A DNA stretch of 64,000 bases from MFAQ01 sp964429015 (GTDB lineage: Bacteria > Patescibacteriota > Microgenomatia > UBA1400 > MFAQ01). Of this stretch, positions 33,402 to 42,105 are shown piece after piece. Both the position numbers and the translations under genes were made by a program. Below the pieces are notes generated by a model. It made no database searches and had not been told where the DNA came from. It was given only the letters and a program-made list of their open reading frames with translations. Where the stretch lies: NCBI GenBank assembly GCA_964429015.1, contig CAYSAM010000001.1, positions 42,395 through 106,394 on the forward strand, given 5' to 3'. Each line of letters opens with the position of its first letter. Within the stretch, counting starts at the first letter, position 1.

Positions 33402-35192
33402 CTAGATTTTGGCGATTGAAAGAAAGGCCTCCTGAGGAACTGAGACTCTACCAAACTGCTTCATGCGCGCCTTACCCTTTTTTTGTTTGTTGAGAAGTTT
33501 AAGGTTTCGGGTAAAGTCACCACCATGGAGCTTACCATCGACGTCTTTACGATAAGCTTTGATAGTTTCTCGAGCAATGATATGTGAACCAATGGAAACT
33601 TGAATAGGAATTTCAAATTGCTGGCGAGGGATAGACTCTTTGAGCTTTTCGGCAACTTTTTTTGCTTTTTGATAAGCCTTTTCTTTTACAGTTATGGTGC
33701 TCATGGGACCAAAAACTTCGTGATTTAAGAGCACTTCTAGTTTTACAAGCTCGGACTCTTCCCAGCCAGCAAGCTGGTACTCTAGGGAACCAAAACCTTG
33801 TGTGACACTTTTTAAGCTGTCGTGTAGTGAGGTAATAACCTCAATAAGTGGCATGAGATACTCTATTTCCACCAACTGATCTAAATAAGAAACGTTAATT
33901 AGCTCACCGCGAAGTTCTTGACAAAGCTCCATAACGGCGCCGACGTAAGTGTTAGTAACTACAATGTTGACGGCAGCAAGGGGCTCGAAACTTTTTAGAA
34001 TACTAACTGGATCTGGAAAATCAGCAGGGCTACTAATTATTTTTTCCTCATTGGAACGGAGAATAATTTTGTATTCTACGGAAGGAGAAACAGAAATAAC
34101 AGGCAAATTAAATTCTCTATCTAGTCTTTCACCGACGACTTCGGAATGCAAAAGACCCAAAAAACCCACCTTTACTCCTTGGCCCAAAATAGGTGAACTA
34201 ATGCCTTGAGTAGTAAGGCTGGAGTCGTTTAGTTTTAGTTTTTCCAAAGCATCAACAAGGTCGCGATATTGATTGCCGTCCGAGGGATAAAAATCTAAGT
34301 AAACATTGGGGTGAATTTTTCTAAATCCTGGAAGTGGGGTGAGGTTTTGCTTTTCTGAAGCAACACAGAGAGTATCACCGACAAGTACTCGGCGAATATC
34401 TTTGAGCCCGGTAATAATGTAACCAACCTGGCCAGCTTGAAGAGATTTAACTTCTTTTCTTTGAGGGGAAAAAATGCCGATTTCGGAAGCGGTAAGGGAT
34501 TGACCTGAGTTGTAAAAAACTAACTTACTATTGGTAGTTAATTGCCCAGAAACGACTTTGACAAAAGCAATAACACCAAGGTGAGGATCATAGGTAGAGT
34601 TGAAAACTAGAGCCTGGAGCGGGGCGGAGGTTGTAGATAGTGGATCGTGGGTGGTAGATGGCGAAGGAAGATCTGAGATAATCTTTTGGAGGAGTTCGGG
34701 GACACCTTCGCCTGTTTTGGCAGAAATACGCAAAGGCTCTTCTTCGATACCTAAAAGTTGTTTTATTTGGCGAGAAGCAGCAGAAACATCTGCCAGAGGG
34801 GCGTCAATTTTATTGATAACGGGAATAATTTTCAAATTTAAATTTTTAGCTAAACGTAGATTGGCAACTGTTTGAGCCTGAACACCTTTAGTAGCATCGA
34901 TTAGCAGTATGGCACCTTCGCACGCCTGAAGAGCTCTCTCTACTTCGTAGTTAAAATCGACATGGCCAGGAGTATCAATTAGATTTAGGTTTAAACCCTT
35001 ATACTGCATAGAAACAGGAGCTAGTTTAATAGTTATCCCCCGCTCTCTTTCAATTGGGTTACTATCTAGTTGTTGAGGTTCGCTTTTACCCTTTTCGACG
35101 GTACCAGTTAGCTCTAACATGCGATCTGCCAGGGTAGATTTACCAGCATCAATATGGGCAATAATTGAAAAGTTTCTAATTTTGAAATCCAT
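33402..35192 (-). CDS. lepA: Elongation factor 4 (LepA)
   Basis: The 596-residue translational GTPase starts at ATG 35192 (MDFKIRNFSIIAHIDAGKS); the frame is open to 35249 but that part overlaps murJ. G motifs: AHIDAGKST (G1), RGITIKLAP (G2), DTPGHVDF (G3), NKIDAP (G4). Domains II, III and V follow, and the LepA-specific C-terminal domain has GGDFTRNLKLLNKQKKGK, GRVSVPQEAFLSI. LepA acts on stalled or pre-translocation ribosomes and in 30S assembly. It follows murJ by ten bases on the same strand. The G1 Ala in HIDAGKST is typical of LepA. Confidence 0.96.
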   Translation of the reverse strand: MDFKIRNFSIIAHIDAGKSTLADRMLELTGTVEKGKSEPQQLDSNPIERERGITIKLAPVSMQYKGLNLNLIDTPGHVDFNYEVERALQACEGAILLIDATKGVQAQTVANLRLAKNLNLKIIPVINKIDAPLADVSAASRQIKQLLGIEEEPLRISAKTGEGVPELLQKIISDLPSPSTTHDPLSTTSAPLQALVFNSTYDPHLGVIAFVKVVSGQLTTNSKLVFYNSGQSLTASEIGIFSPQRKEVKSLQAGQVGYIITGLKDIRRVLVGDTLCVASEKQNLTPLPGFRKIHPNVYLDFYPSDGNQYRDLVDALEKLKLNDSSLTTQGISSPILGQGVKVGFLGLLHSEVVGERLDREFNLPVISVSPSVEYKIILRSNEEKIISSPADFPDPVSILKSFEPLAAVNIVVTNTYVGAVMELCQELRGELINVSYLDQLVEIEYLMPLIEVITSLHDSLKSVTQGFGSLEYQLAGWEESELVKLEVLLNHEVFGPMSTITVKEKAYQKAKKVAEKLKESIPRQQFEIPIQVSIGSHIIARETIKAYRKDVDGKLHGGDFTRNLKLLNKQKKGKARMKQFGRVSVPQEAFLSIAKI

Positions 35193-35202
35193 AAGTATAG
35201 TG

Positions 35203-36873
35203 TTAGGTATTTGAGGCAGTGGTTTCGAGCACTTCATCACTGCTGGCAAGTATTTTACGCCAATTACCTAGCTTACGAATTATAACCAAGACTTCAGAGA
35301 GTTCTTCAACTTTGAATATCCAACAAAATACAAGGTAGACGCTAAAACCTACCGTGCTGGCAATAATGGTTAGGGCAATAAGTGGCAATGTCCTTGTGGT
35401 ATCAAAAACAAAGTTATCTAGTAACTGCATTGGGGCCCAAAGCGAGTAACCAGTTAATACCGTAACCAAAGCCATCTTTAGTAGTTTTGTGTGTATCTGT
35501 AGGTAGCCAATTTTTTTAATTAAAAAGTAATAGATCAAAACAAAATCAAATAGATTGCTAAGCGACAAGGCTAGACAGAGACCAATAATCCCCAGAGAAT
35601 AGTGCTTGGAGAGTATGTAGGCAAGAATGCCATAAAAAACAACGGAGATAATACCACTAAGCAAGGGTGTTTTTGTATCTTTTAGGGCGTGATGAGCTCT
35701 AACTAGTGTATGACTAACAGCAAGTGGAGCAATAGATAACGATAACAAAGCAAGTGATTGACCGGTGTCGATGGTTGCTTCCCAAGGAAATGATTTAGCA
35801 CCAAAAGCTATACGAACTAGAGGTACTCTTAGAACAAGAACTAAAACACTTGCCGGCAAAGAGAAAAAGAATATTTGTGAAATGGACTTTGTTAGAGTGG
35901 ACTTAAATTGAGTTTTATCCTCAAGTAGAGCATCTTTGCTTAGGGCTGGAAAGGTGGCTTGGCTTAGCGAGACACCAAAAAGAGAAACGGGCAGTATATA
36001 TAGTTGGCGTGCAAAAGTAAAAATAGATAAACTACCAGGGACTAACAATGAGGTAAGGTTTATTGCAATCCATCTCTGAACTTGATCTAAGCTTAATGAC
36101 AAGGTTCTTCCTGGCATTAGCCGAGCAATTTCTTTTACACCAGGATGAAAGTTTTTAAAAATAAGCTGAGGCCTAAAACCTACTCTCAGAATAGCTGGTA
36201 GCTGAACAATGGCATGTAAGAAAGATCCAAAAACAACACCAAAAGCTGCTGCGTATATACCGTACCGATTTGAAAGCAAAACCACACCCAAAATGGTTCC
36301 AAAGTTGTACAACAAAGGAGCTAAAGCGGGCATTAAAAATCGCTGTTCTGATTGTAATATGCCGGTGAAGACGGCAGATATAGAAAAAATTATTTGGGCA
36401 ACTGACATAATGCGGATAAGATTTGCCATAATAATTATCTTTTCTGGACTAAAATGAGTAATAGAATCTGATATTGGAACCGCGAAAATAGAAATAACAA
36501 TTGAAGCTACGGTAATTGCAATAAAGACCAAACTCAATACTGATTTAGCAAGCCAGTTGGCTTGCTCTTCTGATCTTGAATGATATTCTTGGTAGATTGG
36601 GATAAAAGACGCAGAAACAGCACCCACAACCAAAAGCTGGAAAAGGGTGTCTGGAATAATAAAGGCTGCAAAATAGATATCTAGAATCCCCTCTTGACCA
36701 CCAAAAAAATGGGAGGCTAGTAGTCTGTTACGAAGAAGACCAAGAAGAGCCGATCCCAAAAATGAGAAGCCAATGATTGCAGCTGCAGATAAAATACTCG
36801 AGGTCTTTTTGCTTAGCAAGTCCTGAGATTTGGAAATAATTTTTTGAACCACAACCAATTTTAATTCAGCCAC
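35203..36873 (-). CDS. murJ: Lipid II flippase MurJ
   Basis: The 556-residue MATE/MVF-family protein has about 14 membrane segments. Landmarks are the N-terminal GSALLGLLRNRLLASHFFGG, then FIIPDTLFQLLVVGAVSASFIPIY, and RTLSLSLDQVQRWIAINLTS in the middle. MurJ flips lipid-linked peptidoglycan precursor across the membrane. GTG 36873 is taken as start; TTG 36876 is an alternative. No strong ribosome site is seen and a TAGTAA box ends seven bases before the GTG. It is divergent from rpsT and upstream of lepA. Confidence 0.93.
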   Translation of the reverse strand: MAELKLVVVQKIISKSQDLLSKKTSSILSAAAIIGFSFLGSALLGLLRNRLLASHFFGGQEGILDIYFAAFIIPDTLFQLLVVGAVSASFIPIYQEYHSRSEEQANWLAKSVLSLVFIAITVASIVISIFAVPISDSITHFSPEKIIIMANLIRIMSVAQIIFSISAVFTGILQSEQRFLMPALAPLLYNFGTILGVVLLSNRYGIYAAAFGVVFGSFLHAIVQLPAILRVGFRPQLIFKNFHPGVKEIARLMPGRTLSLSLDQVQRWIAINLTSLLVPGSLSIFTFARQLYILPVSLFGVSLSQATFPALSKDALLEDKTQFKSTLTKSISQIFFFSLPASVLVLVLRVPLVRIAFGAKSFPWEATIDTGQSLALLSLSIAPLAVSHTLVRAHHALKDTKTPLLSGIISVVFYGILAYILSKHYSLGIIGLCLALSLSNLFDFVLIYYFLIKKIGYLQIHTKLLKMALVTVLTGYSLWAPMQLLDNFVFDTTRTLPLIALTIIASTVGFSVYLVFCWIFKVEELSEVLVIIRKLGNWRKILASSDEVLETTASNT

Positions 36874-36888
36874 CAAGGGATTACTAGC

Positions 36889-36916
36889 TTGAATAGCTCT
36901 AAAGTCGTGATAAAAT
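36889..36916 (+). promoter_or_regulatory. Promoter of rpsT
   Basis: TTGAAT, 16 bases, TAAAAT, then 11 bases to ATG 36928. The predicted leader is about five bases. Confidence 0.6.
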
Positions 36917-36927
36917 AGTGGACATAT

Positions 36928-37161
36928 ATGCCATTAACCAAATCCGCAATAAAGAAATTAAGATCCGATAAGCGAAAAGCTGGGTACAACAAAGCCACAA
37001 AAACCAAGGCTAAAACAGCAATAGACAGCTTTAAGAGCCTGCTTACAATTGAATCTCTCAGTAAGGCTTTTTCGGCGGTCGATAAAGCAGCTAAAAAAGG
37101 GGTGATTAAAACTGGTAAAGCAAACAGGATTAAGGCCAGACTTTCCAAAAAAGTAAAATAA
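36928..37161 (+). CDS. rpsT: 30S ribosomal protein S20
   Basis: The 77-residue basic helical protein has the S20 pattern: KSAIKKLRSDKRKAGYNKATKTKAKTA near the N-terminus and AFSAVDKAAKKGVIKTGKANRIKARLSKKV at the C-terminus. It binds the 5' and 3' minor domains of 16S rRNA. It is slightly shorter than E. coli S20 (87). It is divergent from murJ and is followed after 35 bases by the PilN-like gene. Confidence 0.93.
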   Translation: MPLTKSAIKKLRSDKRKAGYNKATKTKAKTAIDSFKSLLTIESLSKAFSAVDKAAKKGVIKTGKANRIKARLSKKVK

Positions 37162-37184
37162 GGGATATTCTTTCCCAGCTCTGA

Positions 37185-37190
37185 TATACT
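37185..37190 (+). promoter_or_regulatory. -10 box TATACT of the PilN-like gene
   Basis: TATACT ends six bases before GTG 37197, and no ribosome site is present. This is one of the clearest leaderless starts in the window. Confidence 0.65.
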
Positions 37191-37196
37191 GAATTT

Positions 37197-37742
37197 GTGG
37201 CTGATAACAGTGGTTTTTTGCAAATAAATTTGCTACCAAAGGATAGTTTTGAATTCTCTGCTTTGGGAAAATTTTTGAGTTGGGCAATGTCCTCAGGTCG
37301 AGTGATGGTGGTATTGACGGAGTTTGTCGTTCTGCTTGCTTTTGGCTCTCGATTTTATTTTGATAAGAAACTTAACGATCTAACAGAAACAATTGATCAA
37401 AAACTTGCACAAATAGAAGCCTATGCTGATGTCGAGTCGGAAATGAGGGTGATTTTGGCAAAGCAAAGCCCGATATTGGAATTTTCAAAAAACAGTATCC
37501 ATTTTTTGAGTAGATATAACGAACTTTCTGGGGCAATACCAGCAACAGTTAAACTTGAAAAGATTTCTATAGACCAAAATACCATGAAAATAACTGGAAA
37601 ATCTGAAACTGAACTGGCATTTGCGAATTTACTTAGAAGATTGAAGACGTTAAAGGGCATATCTTATATGAACATAAAAGATACAAGTTTTGATCAAACA
37701 TCTAAGTCAGTAATGTTTACCATTCAAGCAAACTTTAACTAA
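37197..37742 (+). CDS. pilN: PilN-like type IV pilus assembly protein
   Basis: The 181-residue protein opens with a PilN-type N-terminus (LQINLLPKDSFEFSALGKF), which in type IV pili docks onto PilM. One membrane segment (VMVVLTEFVVLLAFGSRFY) covers about residues 36-54, followed by a coiled coil and a ferredoxin-like domain (TVKLEKISIDQNTMKITGKSE). It starts on GTG 37197 without a ribosome site. Its stop overlaps the next ATG (PilO-like gene), the normal pilN-pilO arrangement. No pilM, pilB or pilC is in the window, so the machine must be encoded elsewhere. Confidence 0.78.
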   Translation: MADNSGFLQINLLPKDSFEFSALGKFLSWAMSSGRVMVVLTEFVVLLAFGSRFYFDKKLNDLTETIDQKLAQIEAYADVESEMRVILAKQSPILEFSKNSIHFLSRYNELSGAIPATVKLEKISIDQNTMKITGKSETELAFANLLRRLKTLKGISYMNIKDTSFDQTSKSVMFTIQANFN

Positions 37743-38404
37743 TGGCGACACTACTTGATACTGAAAAATATTCTCGATACTACCGTAGAATTGGAATAAT
37801 TTATCAAAGACCAGAAATAAAAGCATCACTAGAAGTAATTTTTTCTGTTTTTATGGTTACATTATTAATTTTTGTTGCAATTAGGCCAACATTAATTAAC
37901 TTGGCAGCACTACAAAAAAAGATAGCTGACAAAGAAAGTGTAAGTTCGAAAGCTGATAAAAAAATCGCACAACTTTTTGAAGCCTCCAACCAGTTAACAG
38001 ACAACAGTACCCTACTGCCACTTTTTGATAGCGCTGTTCCCAGTCAATTTTCTTATTTTGGAATGGTAGGCAGGCTAGAAATAGTTTCTAGATTAAACAA
38101 TGTTGATCTTGAATCTGTTTCTATAAAAGGGGTAAATTTAACAAATGGAGGTAAGCCTGTAGGTGAGTGGTCGACTAAAATTTTAAAAAGTGATGGTCAG
38201 GGAATAATGACGGTGCCCATTGACTTTACTATTTCAGGAAAGCCAGAACAAGTAAAGAAATTTTTTGTAGAAATAGAAAAAATGGATAGATTGGGTGTTC
38301 TTAAAACAGTTAGCCTATCAAAAGAGTCTGGTAGCACAAAAGGCACCGAAAAAATAAAGGGGGTTGGGCAAATAAATTATTATGTTTATCAACAAAAACA
38401 ATGA
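37742..38404 (+). CDS. pilO: PilO-like type IV pilus assembly protein
   Basis: The 220-residue product has a cytoplasmic N-terminus of about 28 residues, a membrane segment (LEVIFSVFMVTLLIFVAIRPTL, about 30-51), a coiled coil (LAALQKKIADKES) and a periplasm-side ferredoxin-like domain with IDFTISGKPEQVKKFFVEIEK, typical of PilO. PilO pairs with PilN in the alignment complex. It overlaps both neighbours by a few bases, so these genes are translated as a coupled set. Confidence 0.75.
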   Translation: MATLLDTEKYSRYYRRIGIIYQRPEIKASLEVIFSVFMVTLLIFVAIRPTLINLAALQKKIADKESVSSKADKKIAQLFEASNQLTDNSTLLPLFDSAVPSQFSYFGMVGRLEIVSRLNNVDLESVSIKGVNLTNGGKPVGEWSTKILKSDGQGIMTVPIDFTISGKPEQVKKFFVEIEKMDRLGVLKTVSLSKESGSTKGTEKIKGVGQINYYVYQQKQ

Positions 38405-38712
38405 AGCCTAGAAAGTCGATCTCTATTTATGTATTATTAGTAGGTGTGATGGGACTTTTAATAGTAGGCGGAATTTTTAGTTTTCAAATTATTGACGAAG
38501 CGACAAAAAACCAACTACCAGCTTCCCAAAGAGAGCTCGTTAAAGCACTTGACGGAAAAATAGAAAATGAAATATTAGAAGACCTAAAGCAAAGACGAGT
38601 TTTTTCTCGCGAAGAGTTAATCAATCTACCTTCCGTGACACCAACAACTGTACAAATAACAATTACACCAGAAGCCAGTAGCTCTTCTCAGTCAGGCATA
38701 CCTACACCATAA
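38401..38712 (+). CDS. Small membrane protein in the pilN-pilO operon
   Basis: I do not recognise this 103-residue protein. Residues 8-30 (IYVLLVGVMGLLIVGGIFSFQI) form one membrane segment; the rest is a charged helix (QLPASQRELVKALDGKIENE) and a Ser/Thr/Pro-rich tail (TPEASSSSQSGIPTP). Its ATG overlaps the pilO stop by ATGA. By position it could be a PilP-like part of the alignment complex, but no sequence evidence supports that. Confidence 0.55.
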   Translation: MKPRKSISIYVLLVGVMGLLIVGGIFSFQIIDEATKNQLPASQRELVKALDGKIENEILEDLKQRRVFSREELINLPSVTPTTVQITITPEASSSSQSGIPTP

Positions 38713-38734
38713 CAAAATGAACCAAAGAGGAATA

Positions 38735-40063
38735 ATGAACAAGAGAATTCCAACCGCCCTGGCGTTGGTGATCTTGATTGCTGGCCTTGTGGCTGGCGTT
38801 ATACTTGTCAACTCTAGAACAAGTTTTCAATCTAAGGCTGGTCCTACTGAAAGCCCTAAGAATGTAAGAATCACAAATAGATCTGCAAGCGGGTTAAGTA
38901 TAAGCTGGACGACCGACACTCCAATGACAGGATACATAAAGTACTCCGAAGATCCCGCAAAAATAAACTTACCAGCTGGTGATATTAGAGATCAGATATC
39001 CGGTACTTCACAAAATTATACAAATCACTATGTAAATATTACCGGCTTGAGCGCAAACAAAACTTACTATTTTATTGTTGGATCTGGATCTCAAACGTAT
39101 ACAGATAATGGTAAGCCATTTCAGGTTAGGACTCAAACAGCTCTCTCCTTACCGGCCGAAGAAGTTGTTTCCGGAAAAGTTGTGGGGGCAGACTCTTCTC
39201 CTACAAATGGGGCAATTATTTTTGTGGATATAGAAGGAGCTGAGTCACTATCGACAGTTACCAAGAGTGACGGAAGTTGGAGGCTAAATGTCTCTACAGC
39301 AAGATCTAAAGACGGAAAAACAATTGCGATTGACCCTACAAAAACACTTCTTTCTATGTTTGTCCAGGCTGGTTCTTTGGGAACAGCTACAGCAATATCT
39401 AGCATAGAAAAAGCAAAACCAGTACCAGATATTATCTTAGGAAAAAATCAAAGTTTTGTAGAAGCAACAGCAACTTTGACAAATACTGATACAACAAAAG
39501 ATACAAATAAAGGATCAGGATTTGCAATGACAGAGTCACTTTTGACAGACACTGGTGGTTTTGGAACAAGCGACCCAGTAACCTTTTTAAACCCTGCAAT
39601 TGAAGGAGAGCTTATCGCAACAACAAGTCCAGAGTTTAAACTAAAACTGGCAACTGGATCTGGGTTAGTGTTGTCCGTAGGAGATCAAAAAAATGGTTCT
39701 GAGTTAAGCCAAAATCCTGCTGGTGAATGGGTATGGTCCCCATCATTACCACTTAATACCGGACTTAACACTTTATTGGTTGAGTATTTAGATGCAAAAA
39801 ATAACAAACAACAAACATCTAGATCTTTTAATGTTTTATCTATTGGAGATACATCGGGAATTCCGGCTTTTACAGCTACACCCTCAGCAACTCCAACACT
39901 AATTGCAGAAGTGACACCTACTCCTACCGAAGCGACAACCATGCCAGAAACAACTTCAGAGAATCTTGTAGATTCTGGAACAGTGGAGCAGTCGATTCTT
40001 GCGAGTATATCTGGTTTAATAATATTTATAGTAGGGAGAAAACTAAAAAAGAAATGGAATTAA
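38735..40063 (+). CDS. Membrane-anchored FN3-domain surface protein
   Basis: The 442-residue product starts at ATG 38735, five bases after GAGGA; ATG 38717 in the same frame lacks such a site. An N-terminal signal or anchor (TALALVILIAGLVAGVIL) is followed by an FN3 domain of the purple-acid-phosphatase N-terminal kind (NVRITNRSASGLSISWTTD, GYIKYSED, NYVNITGL-like strand), then a carboxypeptidase-regulatory-like domain (VSGKVVGADSSPTNGAIIFVDI) and a Ser/Thr/Pro linker. A C-terminal membrane segment (SILASISGLIIFIVG) ends in KLKKKWN, like a sortase or stop-transfer tail without an LPxTG motif. It overlaps the next gene by ten bases. Confidence 0.75.
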   Translation: MNKRIPTALALVILIAGLVAGVILVNSRTSFQSKAGPTESPKNVRITNRSASGLSISWTTDTPMTGYIKYSEDPAKINLPAGDIRDQISGTSQNYTNHYVNITGLSANKTYYFIVGSGSQTYTDNGKPFQVRTQTALSLPAEEVVSGKVVGADSSPTNGAIIFVDIEGAESLSTVTKSDGSWRLNVSTARSKDGKTIAIDPTKTLLSMFVQAGSLGTATAISSIEKAKPVPDIILGKNQSFVEATATLTNTDTTKDTNKGSGFAMTESLLTDTGGFGTSDPVTFLNPAIEGELIATTSPEFKLKLATGSGLVLSVGDQKNGSELSQNPAGEWVWSPSLPLNTGLNTLLVEYLDAKNNKQQTSRSFNVLSIGDTSGIPAFTATPSATPTLIAEVTPTPTEATTMPETTSENLVDSGTVEQSILASISGLIIFIVGRKLKKKWN

Positions 40064-42028
40064 GTAAAAACACAAAAGGAATATTAGGAGTAATAGCTGC
40101 TTTATTTTTTGTAGCTGGTGTAGCTTTTACTACTTTTGTTGTCTCAAATAGAATTGCTAGCAAGTCTTCAGTTTCACCAAGCGCGCCAGACAGCAAACCA
40201 CTGGCTGGTGTGGTTCCAGATTGCGGTGTTGGATTAAGTTGTATTAGCACCGCAACTGGTGTGAATGGTCCTACAGGATCTTCGATATGCGCCACTGGTG
40301 TTCCAAATACAAGTGCGGGCGAGAATCTTTCTTTTGCGTGGTGTTGCAATAGCGGTTATGAAATTTCTTACTCTTCATGGAAATGTGTTTCGAGTGGGGG
40401 TGGGTCGGGCGGAGGCTCGGGAAGCGGTGGAGGAAGCACTGGAAGTACAAGTAATAGCAGTGGAACTCAAAGTTGTCCTGCGGGAACGGTAAGTAATGGT
40501 AAGTGCGAGGCTGGGTTAAGACCAATTACAGCAGCAAATTGTTGTAAAGCTGAGTGCAAAGAAGAATGTCCTGGGGCAGACGGAATTTTGCGAAATTGTA
40601 CACCACCAGAAGTGGTAGGTGGTGGTAGCCAAGATAGTAGTTGCAGTACCACAGGAAGACTTCAGGCTTGTGGAGGAAAAGCTTTTTGTTGTCCTTCGGC
40701 TGGGGGTACTTGGACACAAGACACATCTAAGTGCCCTGCTTGCACAGTTACCACTTGGGAGCCAGATGCAAATACGGGTTGTGTGGGAACAAATGTTGTA
40801 CAAAACAGTAATTGTGGTACAACCCAAACAGTTCCAGGAACAAAGACGGCAGGATGCACCACACCAACTGGCTCTATTACTCCATCATTGACAGGCACAG
40901 TGACTCCTTCTATAACAATCGCTCCCACAGGGTCTTGTTCTCTTAAATACTACTTTGCAATAACAACANNNNNNNNNNNNNNNNNNNNNNNNNNNNNNNN
41001 NNNNNNNNNNNNNNNNNNNNNNNNNNNNNNNNNNNNNNNNNNNNNNNNNNNNNNNNNNNNNNNNNNNNGGAACAAACGTAACTCAGACCAGTAACTGTGG
41101 CAAGACGAGAGTGGTGGGGGGAAGCAAGTATTGTTGTACCGACACTACTTGGTCACCAGCACCGGGTACGGTCTGTGCAGACACCAAATTAACCCAGACC
41201 AGTAACTGTGGAAATACCAAAGAAATAGATGGTACAAAAATTTGCAATCCAGACTTGTCTATTAGTAAAAAAGTTTATGGTGATGACACAAGAAACACAG
41301 AAGGAACATACTATATAGGTGAAACAATTAGCAAAATAGCCAGAGGAGAAACCTTGGTTTATGGTTTAGAAATAAAAAATAACGGAGAGGGAAAAGCAAA
41401 AAAGGTGTTAGTCACAGATGTTTTAACTGGCCAAAATCAGAATCTATTAACCTTTTTGGATAGTGAAAGCAAATGTACTTTTGATTATCCTTCCAAAAAA
41501 CTAACTTGTACTATAGATAACATGGATTCTGAGGGAGTTGAAAATATTAAATTTAGAGCAAAGGTGGCGCAAACAGCCATGAACGGAAAAGTGATTAGAA
41601 ATACAGTAAAAGTAACTTATGCCAACAAAGTTAAACAAGCTTCTGTAGATGTTCTTGTTAGTTCTGTTGTAAATTGCAATGAGTACTGTTCTAGTGATTC
41701 TGAGTGTTTAACGGGTTTAGCTTGTGATGTTTTTACCAACAAGTGCAGAAGACCTAGTTGTTCCCAAAGTAGCACTTGTACTTGTCCAACCCCAACAGCG
41801 ACTGTAACAAAAAAACCAACTGCAACTCCGACAGAGGATTTGGTAGACTTCCCCGAATCTTCACAGGCTACACCAAATATTGTTACCTCGACACCTGTGT
41901 TGGTAGCAGAAGAAACTGCACCAACAGCTGCTTATTTGCCAGAAACAGGAATACTAGATATACAACAGACAACTATTTTTGGAGGAGGAATAATATTGGC
42001 AATACTGGGATTATTCTTGGCTTTATAA
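40054..42028 (+). CDS. Cys-rich LPxTG surface protein, interrupted by a scaffold gap
   Basis: The two pieces 40054-40968 and 41069-42028 form one gene. The first begins with an N-terminal anchor (GILGVIAALFFVAGVAFTTF), then Gly/Ser and Cys-rich repeats. The second carries a DUF11-like domain (LSISKKVYGDDTRNTEGTYY, LVYGLEIKNNGEGKAKKVLV), a Cys-rich knot (CNEYCSSDSECLTGLACD), a Thr/Pro spacer and LPETG with a hydrophobic tail. Both gap edges match the paralogue downstream exactly; putting in the paralogue's 429 intervening bases restores one frame of about 767 residues. LPETG suggests sortase anchoring, although the basic tail after the membrane segment is missing. Confidence 0.75.
40969..41068. 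other. Scaffold gap (100 N) inside the first LPxTG gene
   Basis: Exactly 100 N. The 50 bases before it match 43043-43092 and the 50 bases after it match 43522-43570, both identically. By comparison the missing sequence is probably near 429 bases, not 100. Confidence 0.9.
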
Positions 42029-42105
42029 GGTAATTGACTAGTGGGTAAAAAATAAGTTATATTGAAGTTAGGTCCCGTTTTATTTTGGGACATATAAAAA
42101 TAAAA

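Noticed and set aside
35180..35200. TATACT next to the lepA start as a leaderless promoter
   Set aside because: The box ends one base before the ATG, too close for transcription to include the start codon; lepA is more likely read from murJ.
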